DNA of 64,000 bases, taken from Aphrocallistes beatrix. Its lineage: Eukaryota > Porifera > Hexactinellida > Sceptrulophora > Aphrocallistidae. A model generated the notes under the pieces. It had not been told where the DNA came from and did not search any database. It worked only from the letters and a program-made list of their open reading frames with translations. Shown piece after piece: positions 42,209 through 52,969 of this stretch (positions within the stretch are counted from its first letter, which is position 1; each line of letters begins with the position of its first letter). A program made the position numbers and the translations under genes. Location of the stretch: contig OY725503.1 in assembly GCA_963281255.1 (NCBI GenBank), positions 1,364,001-1,428,000 of the forward strand, read 5' to 3'.

Positions 42209-42797
42209 TCATGTTGATCCCATTGTATCGGTGGTGTTCTGAGCCAGCCCATGTCCACTCTGAGAATATGAAACAGTGTGTGTGACTGTTCCCCAAGTAG
42301 GTTTTCTAGTGTAGTTGTGGCACTTAGGTAGGGAAATATTGGAAATATTGTTTTGGTAGTGGAATAGTAACAAGCTTTTCAGCCATACGGATTTTCGTGA
42401 CCATGTCGAGCTTGTTGCCAAAAAGCTCTTGTGTCAAATACCAAAGATGGAATTGGAATTGTTTCAATGCAGCATCGGGAACTGTACGATCTATATATCG
42501 CTCCAAATTTCAGTAAGTTTTTGTAAAAGTTCAAATCGTTATATGGAATCTACTCCAACTGAAGCAGAGAGCCAAAACTTGTATATAAGCTTCTCAAACA
42601 AGACATCCCATACAACCCTCAGCTTGAGTTCAAACACATGATGCCTGCAAGCTAGCCATAAAAACTTCGTAATTGCCTTGTAATTGCCCCAGACCAGATT
42701 CCAGTCAGGCTGGCCGTTGTATCGAATACGCATCCTCTTATACGACTGTGAACATTCCACTCAGTAATTGATTTGCAAACAGCTTCTGACATGACTG
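42209..42797 (-). pseudogene. Broken transposon ORF of unrecognised class (FDTTAS motif)
   Basis: The minus strand encodes SEAVCKSITEWNVHSRIRGC, VFDTTASLTGIWSGA, WLACRHHVFELKLRVVWDVL and, in another frame, DAALKQFQFHLWYLTQELFG. The FDTTA-x2-TG...LACRHHxxE pattern recalls multicopy, apparently transposon-derived genes in invertebrates. I cannot name the superfamily. Several frame changes; its 5' part has been cut off by the Ginger-like element at 42798. Confidence 0.5.
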
Positions 42798-43136
42798 TTT
42801 TGACAGAAATGGTCCGGGGAAACCATTTCTGACAAATATCCATGGTTCATGACAGAAATTGTCCCCTCTACAGATTTGGTCCCCCCTCTTTTGCTATATT
42901 GTCGAGTCATCCCTGCTAGCATGATAGTCTTTATTTGACTATTACGCTATTATTTTCTTACTTATTTCTTCAAAATTCCGCATCGTCATTCGGTTTGTTT
43001 GTAATTTAGTTCAATTTAGCTGAAACTTGGTTGTGAATATGCATTGGTTTTCTCTTACCTATAAACAACTATATTCATAAACAAACACATCTCATTTGAA
43101 CCTGCTACATTTTATCGTTGGCATACTCCTCAAAAT

Positions 43137-44663
43137 ATGGAATCTTCAGAGCACGAATGTCTATTATCTTACTTGTCGACCGATTCTTATCCTCATGGGG
43201 CGACGAAAGGGCAGAAAAGTTTGCGTAGGAAAGCTTCCAAATACCTTGCTATGAATTACAATCTCTTCAAGCTTTCTGAAGGCAAGCAGCTTCTTGTCAT
43301 CAAAGCTGACGAAATCCCTAGCATTCTTCGAGAAATCCATGATAACATTGGACATCAATGTGCACGTTATTCATACAATGTCGCAAAAGAACGATACTTC
43401 TGGCCTGGGATGTTGAAGCAGATCGGTTCATATGTGGACAACTGTGTTCGCTGCCAAAAGAATCAGCCTACTCTGAAAGCTCCCAGTATACCATTACAGC
43501 CACTCCCAGTTATTACAAAGGTGTGGTTTTGTGTCGGAATGGACCTCACTGGGCCACTTATTCACTCCGAAGGCTATACATACATATTGACGATTATTGA
43601 CCACTTTACTAAGTGGATAGAAACACGCCCACTCAGATCTAAAGATGCGGAAGAAGTAGCAAGGGGTTATTCTCCATTTACTGTAGGCAAGGGGCACCAG
43701 TTCAAATAATATCTGATAATGGGACAGAATTTACGAACAAAATCTCCAAAGCGCTACACGATGCCTATGATTGTAAGCTAATTTTTTCAGCCCCATACCA
43801 CCCTCAGACAAATGGGTTAGTTGAATCCGCCCACAAGGCACTCACAAGATCTCTGGTGAAATCGTTGAACGAAAAGACCGAAAATTGGGCGCACTACCTG
43901 GAGGAAGTAACCTTTTCCCTTAACATTAGGCCCCGAGAAACCACTGGATTCTCTGCATTCGAATTAATGCATGGGTCACGTAAGCCGCGCCTCCCCACTG
44001 AGGCAGGGAATCTTGCTCGTCTCTATCCTGATCTAACTGTTGAAGAAGCACAATCCCATTTGGATGACTTCAATGAAGTTGAAACAACAGAACTGATTGA
44101 GTCTAGCGATCATGTTGCAGCTGGAAAATCTCACACCTTCTAAGGAATTAATGAAAAGACAGTACGACAAGAAAATTAACCCGATCACATTCAATGTACT
44201 TAAAGAAACAGATGAAGTACTCATTGAAAATGTTTACCAAAAGAAAAAAGGAGGTAAATTTCATGATAAATGGCTTGGACCATATCCAATTGCTGATGTA
44301 ACCCGTAACACTGTTAAAGTACATCGGAACAAATCACTTCAACGCGTAAAAAGATTTAAAGTTAAGCTCTTGAAAAGACCTTCAACTACTAATTCCACTG
44401 ACCAAAAAGAAAGACCAAGTAAATGTCAGAGATTAGCTGTCGATATCGTAAAGTCCACTATCGAATCATTGCAAATTAAAGATTCACCACCTATTGGTGC
44501 AGAAGAAACCGTATTTGCGACTTCTCTTCCTGAACCATCGCATCAGGAAATGATTAACAAACTTACTTCAATGAAGAGTCAAATTATGCTCTCTGATCTC
44601 CATCGAGAGCTCAATTTGCGACGAGATATGAAATTCATTGACTTATTCAATTGGAATGTCTAA
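43137..44663 (+). pseudogene. Integrase-type transposase of the Ginger-like element (frameshifted)
   Basis: 43137-43709 encodes a zinc-binding HH-CC region (HDNIGHQCARYSYN to CVRCQKNQ) and the first part of the integrase core with GMDLTGPL (first Asp at 43542-43544). After a one-base frame change near 43665-43680, SDNGTEFTN (second Asp at 43714) and HPQTNGLVESAHKAL (Glu) follow, giving a D-D-35-E-like triad. A second frame change near 44100-44145 leads to the GPY/F-type module KFHDKWLGPYPIADV at about 44258-44300. The order zinc finger, DDE core, GPY/F is that of gypsy integrases and Ginger transposases. At least two breaks make this copy inactive unless they are introns. Confidence 0.8.
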
Positions 44664-44843
44664 TTTGTTGGCTCAGTGGTATTTAGATAGTTTTGAGGTA
44701 AAAATACCAGAACACCAATACACAGATGAATATTTCCAGTTTTCTTCTCACTGGGCAATGGAGAGCATGGATTATTCTACCAAGATTCTGCTCCCTGTGG
44801 TTCAACAGTTGCTATTTACCTCACACACTTTGCCCAAAAGTGA

Positions 44844-45650
44844 TTGTACAAGTATTATGCTACTACGCCTGCTTCAACTGACCTAGAAGATCTATGTGTA
44901 ATTTGGGGTGGTCAATTCGAAGGAATTGAATTAGTCAACACTTGTCCTGTTGATAATTTCATAACTCTTCTAAGTTTACATTCTTATCAAATATCTGAAG
45001 CTCTTCGCTTATCTGATGTTTCTCCAACAAACAGTTTGCAAACTATGTTATCTCATATTGAACACCAACTGGGAGTTCAAAATGTAAACATGCGATATGA
45101 CTTTCTTGGTTACGAGGAGGCCGTGGTTCAACTGTTGACTAAACTCTCCCTCAACTCCGATTGGTACAAAGTTATTTTCCAGTGCTGGAGTTGCTGCTAT
45201 CAATCGGAGAAGAAACTTAACTTGACAAGATTTGAAGGAAATTGTCAAAATACTATTGATAACCAAATACAATCAAGCTTTAAATGCTTGAAATGTCGCG
45301 ATTCAAATGCCAATTTAGAATCCATTACCCAGGAATATGTTCAAGTTTCCCCTCTTATCATTCTTGTGGTTGGTCATCTTACTGATGCTTCTCTGATTCG
45401 TGAAATTAACATTGAAAATCAGATCTACTTTCCTCACGATAAAGATATCTTACATTACTCACTACTGGGGTACACTATACATCATGGCTTACATTTCTCA
45501 CTAAGAACCAAACTACAAGATGATTGGTATGCATACGATGGTATAGAACGCCCAAAACTCAAGAGAGTAGAATCAAATCCTACTGGGCCTTCGCTTGGAC
45601 GGATAAATTGCATTGTCTATGTGTTATCTTCTCGTTCTTCAAATTCTTAG
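44844..45650 (+). CDS. USP-like cysteine protease domain of the Ginger-like element
   Basis: The 268-residue frame has a candidate Cys box ELVNTCPVDNFITLLSLH near its start (about residues 33-50), two CxxC pairs (CWSCC and CLKC, about residues 118-152) resembling the zinc-binding fingers of ubiquitin-specific proteases, and a His box HYSLLGYTIHHGLHFSL followed by WYAYDGIE near the C-terminus. This is the Cys...CxxC...CxxC...His layout of USP/USPL1-type peptidases. Ginger2-type elements are known to carry protease domains. I infer the ORF belongs to the transposon and may process the integrase or counter host ubiquitin/SUMO marks. A frame at 44638-44886 overlaps its start, so the full protein likely begins earlier. 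Confidence 0.6.
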   Translation: MYKYYATTPASTDLEDLCVIWGGQFEGIELVNTCPVDNFITLLSLHSYQISEALRLSDVSPTNSLQTMLSHIEHQLGVQNVNMRYDFLGYEEAVVQLLTKLSLNSDWYKVIFQCWSCCYQSEKKLNLTRFEGNCQNTIDNQIQSSFKCLKCRDSNANLESITQEYVQVSPLIILVVGHLTDASLIREINIENQIYFPHDKDILHYSLLGYTIHHGLHFSLRTKLQDDWYAYDGIERPKLKRVESNPTGPSLGRINCIVYVLSSRSSNS

Positions 45651-45959
45651 TTGCTCATTATTTTATTCTCATGTGTGTAGTTCTGTCGAAAGACGAACAT
45701 TATTTTCCCAAAATTCACTTAATTAATAGCAAGTTAAAACGATAGAGTAATTGCGTAACAGCCAAGTAAATAATATCATGCTAGCAGGAATGACTCGACA
45801 ATATATTCATAATAGTCAAATAAAGACTATCATGCTAGCAGGGATGACTCGACAATATAGCAAAAGAGGGGGGACCAAATCTGTAGAGGGGACAATTTCT
45901 GTCATAAACCATGGATATTTGTCAGAAATGGTCCCCCGGACCATTTCTGTCAAAACTCT

Positions 45960-46092
45960 GTCTGAATTAAAAGATGCCATTTTGAAAGAGTGGGAGACTT
46001 TTACCCCAGATTTTCTCAGGAATTTTGTATTTTCCATGACTAAAAGATTGAAACTTTGCATCCAAAACAAAGGAGAGAAGATCAACTATTAA
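45960..46092 (+). pseudogene. Tc1-type transposase C-terminal fragment
   Basis: Encodes LSELKDAILKEWETFTPDFL then RNFVFSMTKRLKLCIQNKGE KINY before a stop. The I..EW......L...V.SM..R......KG....Y pattern is the C-terminus of Tc1-like transposases. It begins right at the end of the Ginger-like inverted repeat. Confidence 0.65.
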
Positions 46093-46316
46093 TTTTTCTT
46101 ATAAACGTTTTTTTCTTTATTCAAAAATTACAATTAATTAATCACTAGCCAATCGACAACATCTAATCAGTGAAACATCGTTTAAAAATAGTTTCGATAA
46201 TTATGAAACAGACTGTATCTATGCACATATATACATATACATACATATACATTAATCGAGTTTTAATAATATGGATTTAGATTCGCAAATTTAAACAGAA
46301 TTTCGTTGTAGAATTA

Positions 46317-46499
46317 CAGTCAACTCCGCTTAATAGGGGACACCGGTCAATCGGGACAACCGTTTAATTGGGACAAGTCTCAATGAAATGGAATGGTTCC
46401 CATGCATAGAAACAACTACTAAATTACATCGGTTATTTGGGAACTCCGCTTAATCGGGACAAAATAGCCGCGACCAAAGTGTCCCGATTAAGTCACCTG
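46317..46499. mobile_element. Tc1/pogo-type MITE, 183 bp, TA target
   Basis: CAGTCAACTCCGCTTAATAG and GTCCCGATTAAGTCACCTG are inverse ends with TA outside both. ACTCCGCTTAATCGGGACA is repeated near the right. Confidence 0.82.
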
Positions 46500-47545
46500 T
46501 AATTATAGAATGATTAAAATATTTAGCTTGTGCAAATGAAATCATCTGTTATAATAAATTCATTATAAATGTATTTAAGGTTATTAAATCTCGCTAAAAA
46601 GATGATAAAATTTGTATTTACTACAAAAAAAACACACTGAAATCACCCTTTGTGAGATTTTTCTCACATAAAATTTGGATCAATAAATTTACTGTGTTTT
46701 TTGCAAATTTCCTATTTCAAATCCTAACCATCACGACTCAGCGAGTCTTCTATTTTCTCATTTTCGCCGTCAATCGACGTAGAATTGTCTCCTCTTTAGA
46801 TATATTAGATCTATGTTTCAGAATTGTCAAACAGCGTTTTAAGTTTAAAATTAACCAGAAATTTGGGAACCTTTGGGGAGAGTGCAAATCATTGAAAAAT
46901 GTGCAGGGCTTAAATATTAAATACAAAAATGCCTAGTGGGATTATGGTTGATTAGTAATTGATAATTTATGGAAATGAGTTTACAAAAATTATCCCAATG
47001 GCATGCTTCAAAGTCACTCAGTAAAGACTCAGTCCAGATCGCTCCAAGATTTTAATCGTGCGATCTTGACCGGTCCGGGCCATTAAATTGCCGGACCGCT
47101 GCATTTGATGCTGGTAATGTGGTGTAAAACAGCAATGGTTCAATAAATAAGTACAGTAGAATCCCGTTAGTACATATACATGCGTGTATATGCATACACA
47201 CATGTAGCATACACCCCACTCAGCAACTATCAGTAAGTTTAGCACCTCACCCAGTTTGTAAATCCCCGAGAACATTTCAGTATAAATATGATCAGGTGAC
47301 AATAACTCATCGAAAAAATATAAAATGTCGAATTAGCATTATTATACGCTTTCGTATGTTTCTCAAAAAAGGCTTCTTCAAAATTTCATAATTTTCACAC
47401 CTGGTGTAGTGTTTTAAAAGTGGATAAACTTGAAAATGAGAAGAGATAGAGATTAGGGTACTTGAAATGAAATGCTTTTCGGGCATCATAACAACTTTTA
47501 ATATAAATATTTTCATGATCAGATAATAATGACTCATCAATGATT
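46500..47545. other. no gene seen; one MITE end
   Basis: AT-rich. 47153-47175 has a pogo-type end (TACAGTAGAATCCCGTTAGT). 47036-47100 is an inverted repeat (AATCGTGCGATC; CGGTCCGGGCC...GGACCG). The frame at 46652-46936 has no recognisable domain. Confidence 0.35.
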
Positions 47546-47757
47546 GCATTATATCCTTACTATTAAAACTCGATTAATGTATATATATATATAGTATGAT
47601 GTCATCATTACGCATTAAAATTTAAAAAATTGACAAATTTGGTGATTTTTCGTGCGATATCGATTTTAGCAGTAGGACAGACGTATTTAGAGATGATATC
47701 TCCCTTAAAATTAATCAATGTGACCCCATGTGCCCAAAGGGCGGCTGGGGTAACATT
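47546..47757 (+). repeat. Family A repeat, internally deleted
   Basis: Starts TCCTTACTATTAAAACTCG after ATA, jumps after the TATATA microsatellite directly to ATGATGTCATCATTACGC, then GTGCGATATCGATTTTAGC and CAAAGGGCGGCTGGGGTAAC. The 3' hairpin is lost. Confidence 0.82.
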
Positions 47758-48604
47758 CACTTTCAATTCAACATTCCGTGGCAAACAGGTTAACAGGCAT
47801 CTTTCATTACTAGAACCATGCAAGTACTCATATTTGTTATGAGTTATATATTTCCAGTTTCGGTTGACAATAATAATACATTTCAGTTTCAGTTCGAAAA
47901 AGGATAAAAATTATTCCAGTTTCGGTTGAATTTAAGTTTCAGTTAGCAGCACTAGCATAGTCTAGCTCAGTTATTGTTCGAATAGGTCCCATTGTGCTAG
48001 ATGATACTCACTTGGTATCGCGGCGCATTTGTGGGATGTCTGGATGGCGACTGTTTGATAAAATTGGAGGCAAACTGTGTATTTTATGATATTTTCTACA
48101 CTAACTGCAATCATCTATGAGTCAATAACACCTGATCTGAAAATATTCCCTTAGAAAGGGGTATTGTGATGCATAATACTTTTTGTCTCAAGTAACCAAT
48201 CTCCATCTCATCTCGTTTTCAAGTTATGCCACTTTTAACAAATTCTGATAATTTTGAGGAAATACATTTGGACATAGCCTACTCTAATAAGGCCTGACAT
48301 CAAATGTACCATGGATGAGGTAGAGGACGGGAATGTAAAATTCCAAAATGTTACTAGCTTAGCTTATAAACTGATTCAATGGATTCAAATTGTGTATTTT
48401 ATTATATTCCCAACCTTGGTACATTCGTAAACATTCATCCTAAATTCTATTTAATCAATTACTAATATAACAACTCAAACATCTTTGTATATCATTTAAT
48501 CAATGGAAAAATGGCAATAAAGGTCTTCATAATTATTCTTTGCATTCTGCTCTATTTCTCATTCTATCTCTCCTTTATATTTCTTCCATCCCTCTGGTCT
48601 CTCT
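47758..48604. other. P-like terminus and repeat fragments, no gene
   Basis: 48278-48350 matches the left end of the P-like element (CATAGCCTACTCTAATAAGG with CCTGACA) and is a solitary terminus. 47975-48062 is a diverged partner of 52150-52262 (GTCCCATTGTGCTAGATGAT; GTGGGATGTCTGGATGGCGA). 47845-47945 repeats CAGTTTCGGTT words. Confidence 0.5.
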
Positions 48605-49020
48605 CAGGGATTTACTTGCTACTTTTTTTTTACTTGCTACTTACTACCTTTTTATTTTTTTGGAGAAAAATAAAAGGTAGTAAGTAAATATTCTGGATTG
48701 CGAGCAAAAAAAAAGTAGCAAGTAAATTTCCCGGACACCTGATGAAATGGACATGGTTAAATTAAGAAAATTATGTTTCTGAAATACTCAAATATTCCTG
48801 CAAATCCCTCGATGCGCCCTCGTTTCTGTCATATATTGTACAATCAATAATTTTTTCTCCTCACGCCAACTAAATGTCGGTCAAAAAATAAGTAGCAAGT
48901 AAAAAAAAGTAGTGAGTGAGTAAAACTAAATATAAAATGGAGGAAAAAATAAAGTAGCAAGTAAACGGTGGGCAAAAAAAGATACGTACAACTTTTTTTT
49001 TGCCAGTTCTGGAATCCCTG
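48605..49020. mobile_element. hAT-type element, 416 bp, 8-bp TSD
   Basis: CAGGGATTTACTTGCTAC at the left and CAGTTCTGGAATCCCTG at the right. The interior repeats AAGTAGCAAGTAAA several times in both orientations. GTCTCTCT flanks both sides (48597-48604; 49021-49028). The right flank continues as a CT microsatellite, so the duplication is partly low-complexity. Confidence 0.75.
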
Positions 49021-49176
49021 GTCTCTCTCTCTCTCTCTCTCTCTCCTCTGCCATTTGATATTTAACGCGACTAAATAAATAATAAGGAATAAATATAATA
49101 ATAAACATGGAATAATGATTTAAACAGTGACTAGTGAATGTTAACTGTCAAATGTGAAAGTTAAGAGCTGGAAATA

Positions 49177-50888
49177 CTACATGTACATCAAGAATTTCTT
49201 CAACTTACGCTTTTCAATACCTTTCGAACTTACCAAGGAATTATAATTCTTAACTTTATTGACAAGTAAACAAGGGGTATATTTAAGAGAGCCGCGATCA
49301 GTTAACTGCAAAAGCTTAACCTGAGGATGTGAGATTTCTTCAAAAAGAAATTCTTTATCAAATGTCAGAAGATGGAGACAAACATGACATGGTTGCAAGT
49401 AAATGATAACGACTGAAGTATTTGTGAATTACATTCAATAAATGACAGATCATCAATTTCATCCAAAAATGGCTCCAAGTTGAACTCATGATCACTACTG
49501 GTAGCACTGTGAAAAGAGCTAGAATGATTCAATAAATGTTTGAATTGATTGTGCACCAGCCTCTTGTTGACCAGAAAATATTTTCAAAATGTTAGAAAGT
49601 ATGAGGCGACGTTCAGTTTCAAGTATTTGGAGATAAGAGATGTGGTAATTAGAACCAGACATCATTCGATAGAGACCAAAATGATGTTCTAATGGATCCA
49701 TTTGCAAAAAGAGGTCAATAAGTATTCGAAACCACAAGACTTTGTTAAATGGTTAGTAATCTGTGGTAAAACAATACAGGTATGTCCGAAGCTCGTAAAT
49801 GTTTGCTTGCTTAGCTTTCCCATTTTTTTTCTAGCTTGCCAAGCTTCTAACCAAAAAACTACTCGGGCCAAATATGAAAATCGTTCGTCATTAAATGCGA
49901 AAGGTGTTGAGTTATTATCTTTCAATCGTATACCTTTAAGTGGTGTATTAACGTTGAACATTTTCCAAAGGTTTAGAAGAGTGTCAACAAAATAAGCGGT
50001 ATTATTCTGATTTTCTTGACAACGGAATTCATCTTGTATCTTCAAGGTTGCAATAGTCAGTTCATTGACCACTTTCAAAACCAATTTAACATTTTGGCGC
50101 TCGATGCTAGATGGAAAACAAGCTTTGATACTCAAATGAGGAGCTAGCTTTGCTAAAGATTCTCTCTCTGAATTGTATAGCATACGCACATCTGCAAAAG
50201 TTGTTAAACACAATTGAACAGGGTATTTACAATGATCTAATTCAAAATTATCCAAATTAGGAAAATGGAAGGTTTTATCAGCATTCTTTTGATTTAACCA
50301 ATTATTACGAATACTCTTCAAAATGTGTACAAAATCAAAAGTAAGAAAGAGTACCCTTGCGTTATCAGAAGGGTGTGGTACTCTGGTTTCTAACTTTCTA
50401 GCTGGAGAAAACAACTTAAAGATGCTCACATTTAAGGGATAATTATCGGTGGAAAAATTTGAACTCTTAGACCACAAGATTCGATATCTAAGATGCAAGA
50501 TTTGATGATAGGGAAAAGATATTCAGCATTTACAGATGGGCAGGGCAATAGTCGAGAAACACAGGACCATTTTTTATGCAGGCTAGATACCATGATTGCA
50601 AAGACGGTTTTTGTTGGATTTTCAGGTGTTAAGTCTGGAACAAATATTTTCCTACCTTTAATATAATATATCAGATTTTACATGAATCTCGTCCATCTGA
50701 ACAATGACATTCTTTTCTTCTGGTGTAAAAGAAGATGTGACCTGGCTAAGATACGTAGGGAATTCATTTTCAAGGCCAAAAGAAGAATACAACTTTTCCA
50801 GTGTATGAACGTGTGGCAACGAGATACAATCTAAACGTTGGAGAAAATTATAACAAGCGGGAGAAATGAGACGTGCTTGTATAGCCAT
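49177..50888 (-). pseudogene. P-element-type transposase, second copy, degenerate
   Basis: On the minus strand, 50888-50658 encodes ARLISPACYNFLQRLDCISL PHVHTLEKLY and VIVQMDEIHVKSDI (a catalytic Asp in MDEI). 50650-50500 continues with a VFAIMVSSL...WSCVSRLLP block. 50498-49689 encodes FDFVHILKSIRNNWLNQKNA, LCLTTFADVRMLY and AFNDERFSYLARVVFWLEAW. 49737-49519 encodes LQMDPLEHHFGLYRMMSGSN and the C-terminus. This is the RNase H-insertion-RNase H order of P/THAP9-type transposases and is more complete than the copy at 29-31 kb. At least two frame breaks (about 50500-50650 and 49700-49740) and the missing THAP domain make it inactive. Confidence 0.82.
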
Positions 50889-50939
50889 GATTTGTGTGAT
50901 TATTTTTCAATTTTTAAAATTTTTGATGGTGTCAACTTT

Positions 50940-51317
50940 TAAAATTTTTGATGCTTGATCATAACGTCATAACAGAGTGATGAGTCATCATTTTTTGATG
51001 ATAGTAGTATCATATGTGAAGAATATTAATATACATATTTTATTAAAATTTCAGCCCTCTATCACCTAAAATAACTGAGCTATAGCCGACAAACTGAAAT
51101 TTATAATCATAAAAAGGTGACAATGACGTAATAATTCCATGATGAGTCAACATTTTCGTCTGAACTCAGAACTTAGTGGAGCTATATCCAAAAGACTCCC
51201 ACATGCCAAAAATCAGTTTTATGCGCCTGGCAATTTCTTCAATCAATTCGTTACAGATATATATATATATATATACATATATGTATATACACATTAATCG
51301 ACTTTTAATAGTAAGGA
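50940..51317 (-). repeat. Family A repeat, 5' two thirds
   Basis: Runs from ACTTTTAAAATTTTTGATGC through CAGAGTGATGAGTCATCA, CATGATGAGTCAACATTTTC and CAATCAATTCGTTACAGATA to ATTAATCGACTTTTAATAGT and AAGGAT. The GC-rich end is absent. The next copy begins a few bases further on. Confidence 0.85.
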
Positions 51318-51321
51318 TTCC

Positions 51322-51615
51322 ACCGCGCTTCGCTTGCTTGCGCTGCGCGGCTGGCGGACACTTTGTGTCCCCCGGAGGCGCCCTGTGGGCGCCTAGGATC
51401 ACATTGATTAATTATAACGGGGATAACATCTCTAAATACGTCTGTCCTACTTTTATAATCGATATCGCACGGAAAATCACCAAATTTGTCAATTTTTAAA
51501 ATTTTGATGCATAATGATGACGTCATAACAGTGATGAGTCATCATTTTTGATGATGGTTATATCATATGTGTGGAATATTAATATACACATTCTATTAAA
51601 ATTTCAGCCTTATGT
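51322..51615 (-). repeat. Family A repeat, 3' half
   Basis: Begins CCGCGCTTCGCTTGCTTGCG, then GGACACTTTGTGTCCCCCGG and ACATTGATTAATTATAACGG, GATATCGCACGGAAAATCAC and ATTCTATTAAAATTTCAGCC, where it meets a foldback fragment (51616). The first copy and this one are nearly head to tail. Confidence 0.83.
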
Positions 51616-51826
51616 TCATTTGGGGTCATATCTTAAAAACTGTAATAAATATGCATTCAAATTTGATTGCATTTGATAGACAATAGGCTACTTCCTATTA
51701 GGTGTTACATAATTTGTACTTCTAAACTCAAAGATTTCGAGCTATTTTGACAAATAACAAATTGTAACCAATGTAAAGAATTGTACAATAACTTGAAAAC
51801 TATTGAGTTTAGAAGTACAAATCCTT
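51616..51826. mobile_element. Fragment of the 41.7-kb foldback family
   Basis: CATTCAAATTTGATTGCATT, TGATAGACAATAGGCTACTT and CCTATTAG match 41790-41860. ACTTCTAAACTCAAAG and GAGTTTAGAAGTACAAAT are inverse and define its palindromic end. Confidence 0.65.
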
Positions 51827-51945
51827 ACTACTATTAAAACTCGATTAATGTGGGTATATAAGCGCGTTCGCTGCTTGCGCTGCGCGGCTTGCGGACACTA
51901 TGTGTCCGCAGAGGAACCCAGTGGGCGCTTGGGGATATTAGAGAA
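51823..51945. repeat. Family A, two ends joined in inverse orientation
   Basis: TCCTTACTACTATTAAAACT with CGATTAATGTGGGTATATA (5' end, plus) is followed directly by AAGCGCGTTCGCTGC TTGCG (3' end, minus) and CGGACACTATGTGTCCGC. The interior is deleted and the ends face each other. Confidence 0.72.
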
Positions 51946-52010
51946 ACAATACGTCGCTTTCTTGTTCTCTACTAAGTATACTGAATTGCCATTTGTCTGC
52001 AGTTACTTTC

Positions 52011-52150
52011 ATGATATCAGAACTGTAGTAGAAAATTTAGGTTCGTAATAAATAGAATTTAATTCGTACGTCGTATTAAGTCAACTAATCCTGAATGTAA
52101 GGCCAATTTGAATCCACAAAGTCCACATTACTAAAGATTATTATACTTTT
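52011..52150 (+). repeat. Repeat paired with 56016-56145
   Basis: ATCAGAACTGTAGTAGAAAA, GTATTAAGTCAACTAATCCT and GAATGTAAGGCCAATTTGAA recur in the same orientation at 56016-56145 with about 85% identity. The pair brackets the decayed gypsy element but is not adjacent to its primer-binding site, so it is not obviously the LTR. Confidence 0.6.
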
Positions 52151-52429
52151 TATCAAGCAGTCGCTATCCAGACATCCCACAATCCGCCGGGCTACCAAGC
52201 GAGTATATTCTGGCTCAGATATTATTTAAATAAGTCCCATTGTGCTGGACGACACACACTTGCTGCCAGGGCCTCTGAGAGAATCAGAGAGGCCCAGGCC
52301 ACTGAGAGAATTTAGACTACGATTCCAATCAATTAAAACATGAGAAGTGATAAATATTATACGATAATATAAGTGTAATTATGTGAATACAAACGAGCTT
52401 TAATTGATACTTTTCTATGCGAATGCATC

Positions 52430-52652
52430 AAAAAATGATGACTCATCACTGTGTTATGACGTCATCATTACTCATCAAAATTTTAAAAATTGATAAATTT
52501 GGTGATTTTTCGTGCGATATCGATTATGGCAGTAGGACAGAAATACTTTGAGTTTGAGATGTTATCTCCCTTATAATTAACCAATGTCACCTCCAGGCGA
52601 CCGAAGGGAGTGTCCGCCAGCCGTGCAGCGCAAGCAAGCGAAGCGCGCTTGT
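52430..52652 (+). repeat. Family A repeat, 3' half
   Basis: AAAAAATGATGACTCATCAC, TTATGACGTCATCATTAC, GTGCGATATCGATTATGGC, AACCAATGTCACCTCCAGGC and GTCCGCCAGCCGTGCAGCGC lead to AAGCGAAGCGCGCTTGT. Confidence 0.85.
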
Positions 52653-52803
52653 CTGTTATAAAGTTACGATGACTCATCAAAAAAATCAAAAATGTCAAAG
52701 ATCGTCTATGAAAATAAGAGAATTTTGATACAATTGGCTAAATAATTTTCTACACATTTACTATCATGAAAAGATCACGCTACAGCGATAGTATAGAGCA
52801 GTG

Positions 52804-52965
52804 TTTCTCAAACTGAGGGTCGCGAGTTACAATTCATCTTTGAAAGTACACCTCGATGTTTACTCAAATTTATTATCAAGTTCTGATTCAAGTTTATTCT
52901 TCACTTTTTGTTAAAAGTGTAAAAGATAACTAGTTTATCTCATTTCAATAGATACGCCTTGAGTT
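52804..52965. mobile_element. hAT-type end (CAGTGTTTCTCAAACTGAGG)
   Basis: A hAT terminus CAGTGTTTCTCAAACTGAGG with GTCGCGAG starts here. No partner end is visible before the truncated gypsy element, so this is a fragment or part of the event that truncated it. Confidence 0.5.
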
Positions 52966-52969
52966 TATT

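Larger units (their letters stand above)
42798..45955 (+). mobile_element. Ginger-like DNA transposon, 3.2 kb, about 150-bp inverted repeats
   Basis: TTTTGACAGAAATGGTCC and onward at the left (to about 42947) is the inverse of the right end (about 45805-45955): TTGTCCCCTCTACAGATTTG, CTATATTGTCGAGTCATCCC and GCTAGCATGATAGTC recur in mirrored order. The absence of LTRs or an RT, with an integrase-type ORF inside terminal inverted repeats, is the definition of Ginger elements. At the right end the last 120 bp are partly duplicated (ATGCTAGCAGGAATGACTCG at 45778 and ATGCTAGCAGGGATGACTCG at 45831). A target duplication is not certain. Confidence 0.75.

Noticed and set aside
43137-45650. A third gypsy retrotransposon
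   Set aside because: There is an integrase but no gag, protease or RT, and inverted rather than direct terminal repeats; a Ginger-type DNA transposon fits better.
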